A stretch of 64,000 bases of DNA from Chromobotia macracanthus. Taxonomy: Eukaryota; Chordata; Actinopteri; Cypriniformes; Botiidae. The position numbers were made by a program, and so were the translations under genes. The notes beneath the pieces are model-generated. The model did not search any database and was not told the DNA's origin. It saw only the letters and a program-made list of their open reading frames with translations. Positions 61,155-64,000 of the stretch are shown piece by piece. The first letter of the stretch is position 1; each line of letters begins with the position of its first letter. Location of the stretch: assembly GCA_036877525.1 (NCBI GenBank), contig JAZGTH010000144.1:62001-126000 (forward strand), given 5' to 3'.

Positions 61155-62770
61155 ATTTTCATTTCAACTGTGTTCATCACTGTATTGATTGCTTAGTGTT
61201 GTTGGGTGTCACAGAACTAGTTCTCTATTTAATTCATCGACACTTCAGAGCAACACTTATTTTCCTCTAGTTCCTCTAGTTTCATTTACTTTGTTGCATG
61301 GTTTTGTTTTATCTTCCTTAGTTTGGCTTGTCCTATATGAATACAGCAATATTGCTTGTATCTGCAGCAAAACCATCGGCCCAAGACCTTAAGGCTCTGG
61401 CCTGTGTTTGTCTCAGGACATGAAAGTTAGCGCAAGCTGATGCATGACATCTGTGCTAAATGCAGCGCAGATCTGACAGTGAGGGAGAGACCAGCAGAAA
61501 ACTGGCATCATCTTACATAGCAAAAAAGACAAGGAGCTTGAAATTTATGTTACTGATTCCATCAAAAAAATCACACCTAATAATCACTCAGCTTCTCATA
61601 ACAAACCACGTCTACTGTCAGTCCCATGTGGACACTCTAAAATAAAAAGTTTTGATCACGTACACATGCAAAACTGCTTTATTACCAAACCAAAGTTACA
61701 CAGTTCAGTAATTCCTGCTATGCTGCATTTTCATGCATCACATAATGCGTCTCTTAAGAACTGAGTTTAGTATTTTTAGATAGAATATATATTAGTTCGA
61801 TTTCGATTATCAAAATAATCATGTGAACTTAAAGACATGAAATGATTTAAATATTGAGGAGATCTCACGTCCTTGTAAAACTTTAGAAGGAATATTTTCT
61901 TTTCTCTTATCAAACTGTTCCAGACAATGTTTTGTTGAGAGTATTGTTTGATTGTTAACTCATTAATAGATTTGCATTTTTCTTCCTTTTCTGAGCCGTG
62001 AGCATGTGACATCAGAGCATTTGTCTGCAGCCAATCTGCTTGCAGTTCTTCTCGCAGTTTGTTTCCCACACAGCAGTTTTCCTCTTCATCTGAGATTCTG
62101 GATTTAAACAGAGCCCTGCGCATCTGTTGTCTGTCATCACATGCTCCATAAACATGACCGTCAGAAAGATGATCCACAGCTGATATCATCACATTTAAAG
62201 GGTTTACCACTGAAACCATGCAGATATTCTAGCAAAATGATTACAGTCCAAAAGTCTCTTCTGTTTTGTTATTCTCTTGTTTCCAGTTTTCTTTTATTCT
62301 TCCTTCATTGTGTAATTTTCAGGTATTGTTATTGTATATATTTTGTGTATATATTTTGTGTATGTATTTCACTTTTGTATGTTGTATGTATTTCATGGTA
62401 CTATTGCAAATTGTATAACCCCTGTCCCATAAGATGTTATCTTTTATATGCCATCTCCACATAAGCTGGAACGGCATATCTTGCTTAATGATTTTGTAAT
62501 TTTATTTCACACATCTCACACATATTATTTGCAATAATACCATGTATTCTGTGTTGAATGTCTGACATTTGTTCTGTGTTTTATTATTATTATTATTTTA
62601 TTATTATTCTTTATTATTATATGTAAAGCTGCTTTGAAGCGCTACATAAATAAAACTGAATTATATTTTTTATCAGAAATTGCAGTGTGTACTGCACAGG
62701 AAACTACATAGATCTTATCTGATTGGTGTATAGTCAGAGTATTCACTAGTGACGGATATGGTACTGCGTA
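61155..62770. other. Gene-free stretch between the two transposons
   Basis: No gene was recognised. A 147-residue open frame at 61776-62219 on the minus strand has no domain, no conserved-looking motif and an AT-rich composition like its surroundings. The right third is a dispersed repeat, listed next. Confidence 0.6.
62445..62680 (+). repeat. Dispersed repeat, second copy, with LINE/SINE-type tail
   Basis: The words ATCTCCACATAAGCTGGAAC, GGCATATCTTG, GCAATAATACCATGTATTC and CTGTGTTTTATTATTATT follow the same order as at 23978-24390. It ends TGTAAAGCTGCTTTGAAGCG, CTACATAAATAAAACTG, the tail shared by many fish retroposons. Confidence 0.6.
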
Positions 62771-64000
62771 CAGTGCTGTCAGAAAGTATTCAGACCCCCT
62801 TCACTTTTTTCAAATTTGTTATGTTGCAGCCTGATACTACAGTCATTTAAATTCATTTTTCTTCTCATTAATCTACACTCAGTACTCCATAATGACAAAA
62901 TGAAAACAGAATTTTAGAAATGTTTATAAATTTATTAAAAAGAAAAACTGAAATATCACATTAGCATAAATATTCATAGCCTTTGCAACAACACTTGATA
63001 TTTAGCTCAAATGCCTCCTATTTCTCTTGATCGTTGCTGAGATGTTTTTACACCTCGATTGGAGTTCATCTGGGGTAAATTAAACTGAATGGACATGATT
63101 TGGAAAGACACACACCTCTCTGTAAAAGGCCTCACAGCTGACAATGAATATCAGAGCAAAAACCAAGCCATGAGGCCAAAGGAACTGCCTGCAGAGTTCA
63201 GAGACAGGATTGTTGCAAGGCACAGATCTGGGAAGGGCTACAAAAATGAAAGTTTCCAAGAGCACAGTTGCCTCCATAATTCTCAAATGGAAGAAGTTTG
63301 GCACAACCAGGACTCTTCCAAGAGCTGATCGCACAGCCAAACTGAGCAATTAGGGGAGAAGGGCCTTAGTAAGAGAGGGTGACCAAGACGCCAATAGTCA
63401 TCCCATGTGGAGATGGGACAAAGTTCCAGAACAACTGGCATCACTGCAGCCAACCATCAATGTAGCCCACCACTGATCTGGGCTTTATGGCAGGGTGGCT
63501 AGACAGAAGCCTCCCCTCAGTGCAACACATGAAAGGCCACTTGGAGTTTGCAAAAAGAAAGCACCTGAAGGACTCTCAGACTGTGAGGAACAAGATTCTT
63601 TGGTTGGATGAAACCAAGATGGAACTGTTTGGACTGAATTATAAACTTTATGTCTGGAGGAAACATTCACTGCTCATCTCAGGCCCAATACCATCCCTAC
63701 AGTGAAGCATGCTGCAGCATCATGTTTTTCAGCAGCAGGGACTGGGAGACTGGTCAGCGTTGAGGGAAAGCTGACTGGAGCAAAGTACCGAAATATCCTC
63801 ATTGAAAACCTATTCCACAGCACTCAGGACCTCAGACTGGACTGAAGGTTCACCTTCCAACATGACAATGACCCTAATCACATAGCCAAGACAAGGAAGA
63901 ATAGCAGAAATTCCCCCAATCCAGGATGTTGCATCAAACCCAAAGGGCTGTAATTGCTGCCAAAGCTGCTTCAACTAACTACTGAATAAAATGGTCCAAA
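62771..64000 (+). mobile_element. Tc1-like transposon, cut by the window edge
   Basis: The inverted-repeat end CAGTGCTGTCAGAAAGTATT begins right after a TA dinucleotide (62769-62770), the target of Tc1/mariner elements. CAGACCCCCTTCACTTTTTT and TTGTTATGTTGCAGCCTGA follow, as in a well-known fish Tc1 family. A damaged transposase gene fills 63170-64000. The right inverted repeat lies beyond the window. Confidence 0.88.
63170..64000 (+). pseudogene. Tc1-like transposase, frameshifted and internally deleted
   Basis: The reading begins MRPKELPAEFRDRIVARHRS then GKGYK, the paired helix-turn-helix start. A shift after GYK leads to KVSKSTVASIILKWKKFGTT in another frame. The first catalytic Asp is seen in LWLDETKMELFGL (about 63600) and the second in QHDNDPNH (about 63860). 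The stretch that should contain the third catalytic residue (Glu) is deleted near 63900: the sequence jumps to the C-terminal part resembling KAVIAAKAAST. No active enzyme can be made. Confidence 0.85.

Noticed and set aside
61776..62219. 147-residue open frame on the minus strand
   Set aside because: There are no domains, splice context or conserved motifs, and the composition matches the AT-rich surroundings.

Overview
The window is nuclear DNA of a teleost fish, most likely a cyprinid. The evidence is intron-rich vertebrate genes, unmethylated-type CpG islands at promoters, and an abundance of fish mobile DNA: Tc1-like, DIRS-like and hAT remnants, tRNA-type SINEs, and the short transposon carrying the TTACTCACCCTCA motif that is very common in carp and zebrafish relatives. 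No bacterial, viral or organellar gene cluster is present.

There are two real protein genes, placed head to head. nup50 (minus strand, 4351-8056, seven coding exons, 440 residues) encodes the FG nucleoporin Nup50 with its importin-alpha-binding N-terminus and C-terminal Ran-binding domain. phf21b (plus strand, 25988-48263, fifteen coding exons, 575 residues) encodes a PHD-finger chromatin protein, the paralogue of PHF21A/BHC80. The human orthologues are also neighbours on 22q13.31 in divergent orientation, so this is conserved synteny. All splice junctions were placed by hand; every exon pair joins in frame with GT and AG ends.

Layout: 1-2940, a 57-bp minisatellite running off the left edge; 2941-3400, a CpG patch with a CRE palindrome and a short transposon; 3470-8770, nup50 with its 3' UTR and CpG-island promoter; 8771-13909, intergenic DNA with old repeats; 13910-21166, a possible LTR whose interior is a 6.6-kb minisatellite of 33-35-bp units; 21160-25480, low-complexity and repeat-derived DNA; 25480-27700, the phf21b CpG island, which contains its first three coding exons; 26753-38973, a 12.2-kb intron full of mobile-element relics; 38974-48263, the other phf21b exons; 48264 to about 51280, its 3' UTR; 51290-59147, gene-free DNA; 59148-61154, an internally deleted DIRS-like retrotransposon with inverted ends and an internal complementary region; 62771-64000, a defective Tc1-like transposon cut by the right edge.

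The most interesting points are the two short phf21b exons (33 and 66 bp) inside the CpG island that restore a PHF21A-like N-terminal coiled coil, a PHF21A-like exon that I do not recall in the human PHF21B protein, the large LTR-associated minisatellite with a higher-order repeat, and the DIRS derivative whose internal complementary region marks both of its own ends. I found no convincing wholly new gene system.
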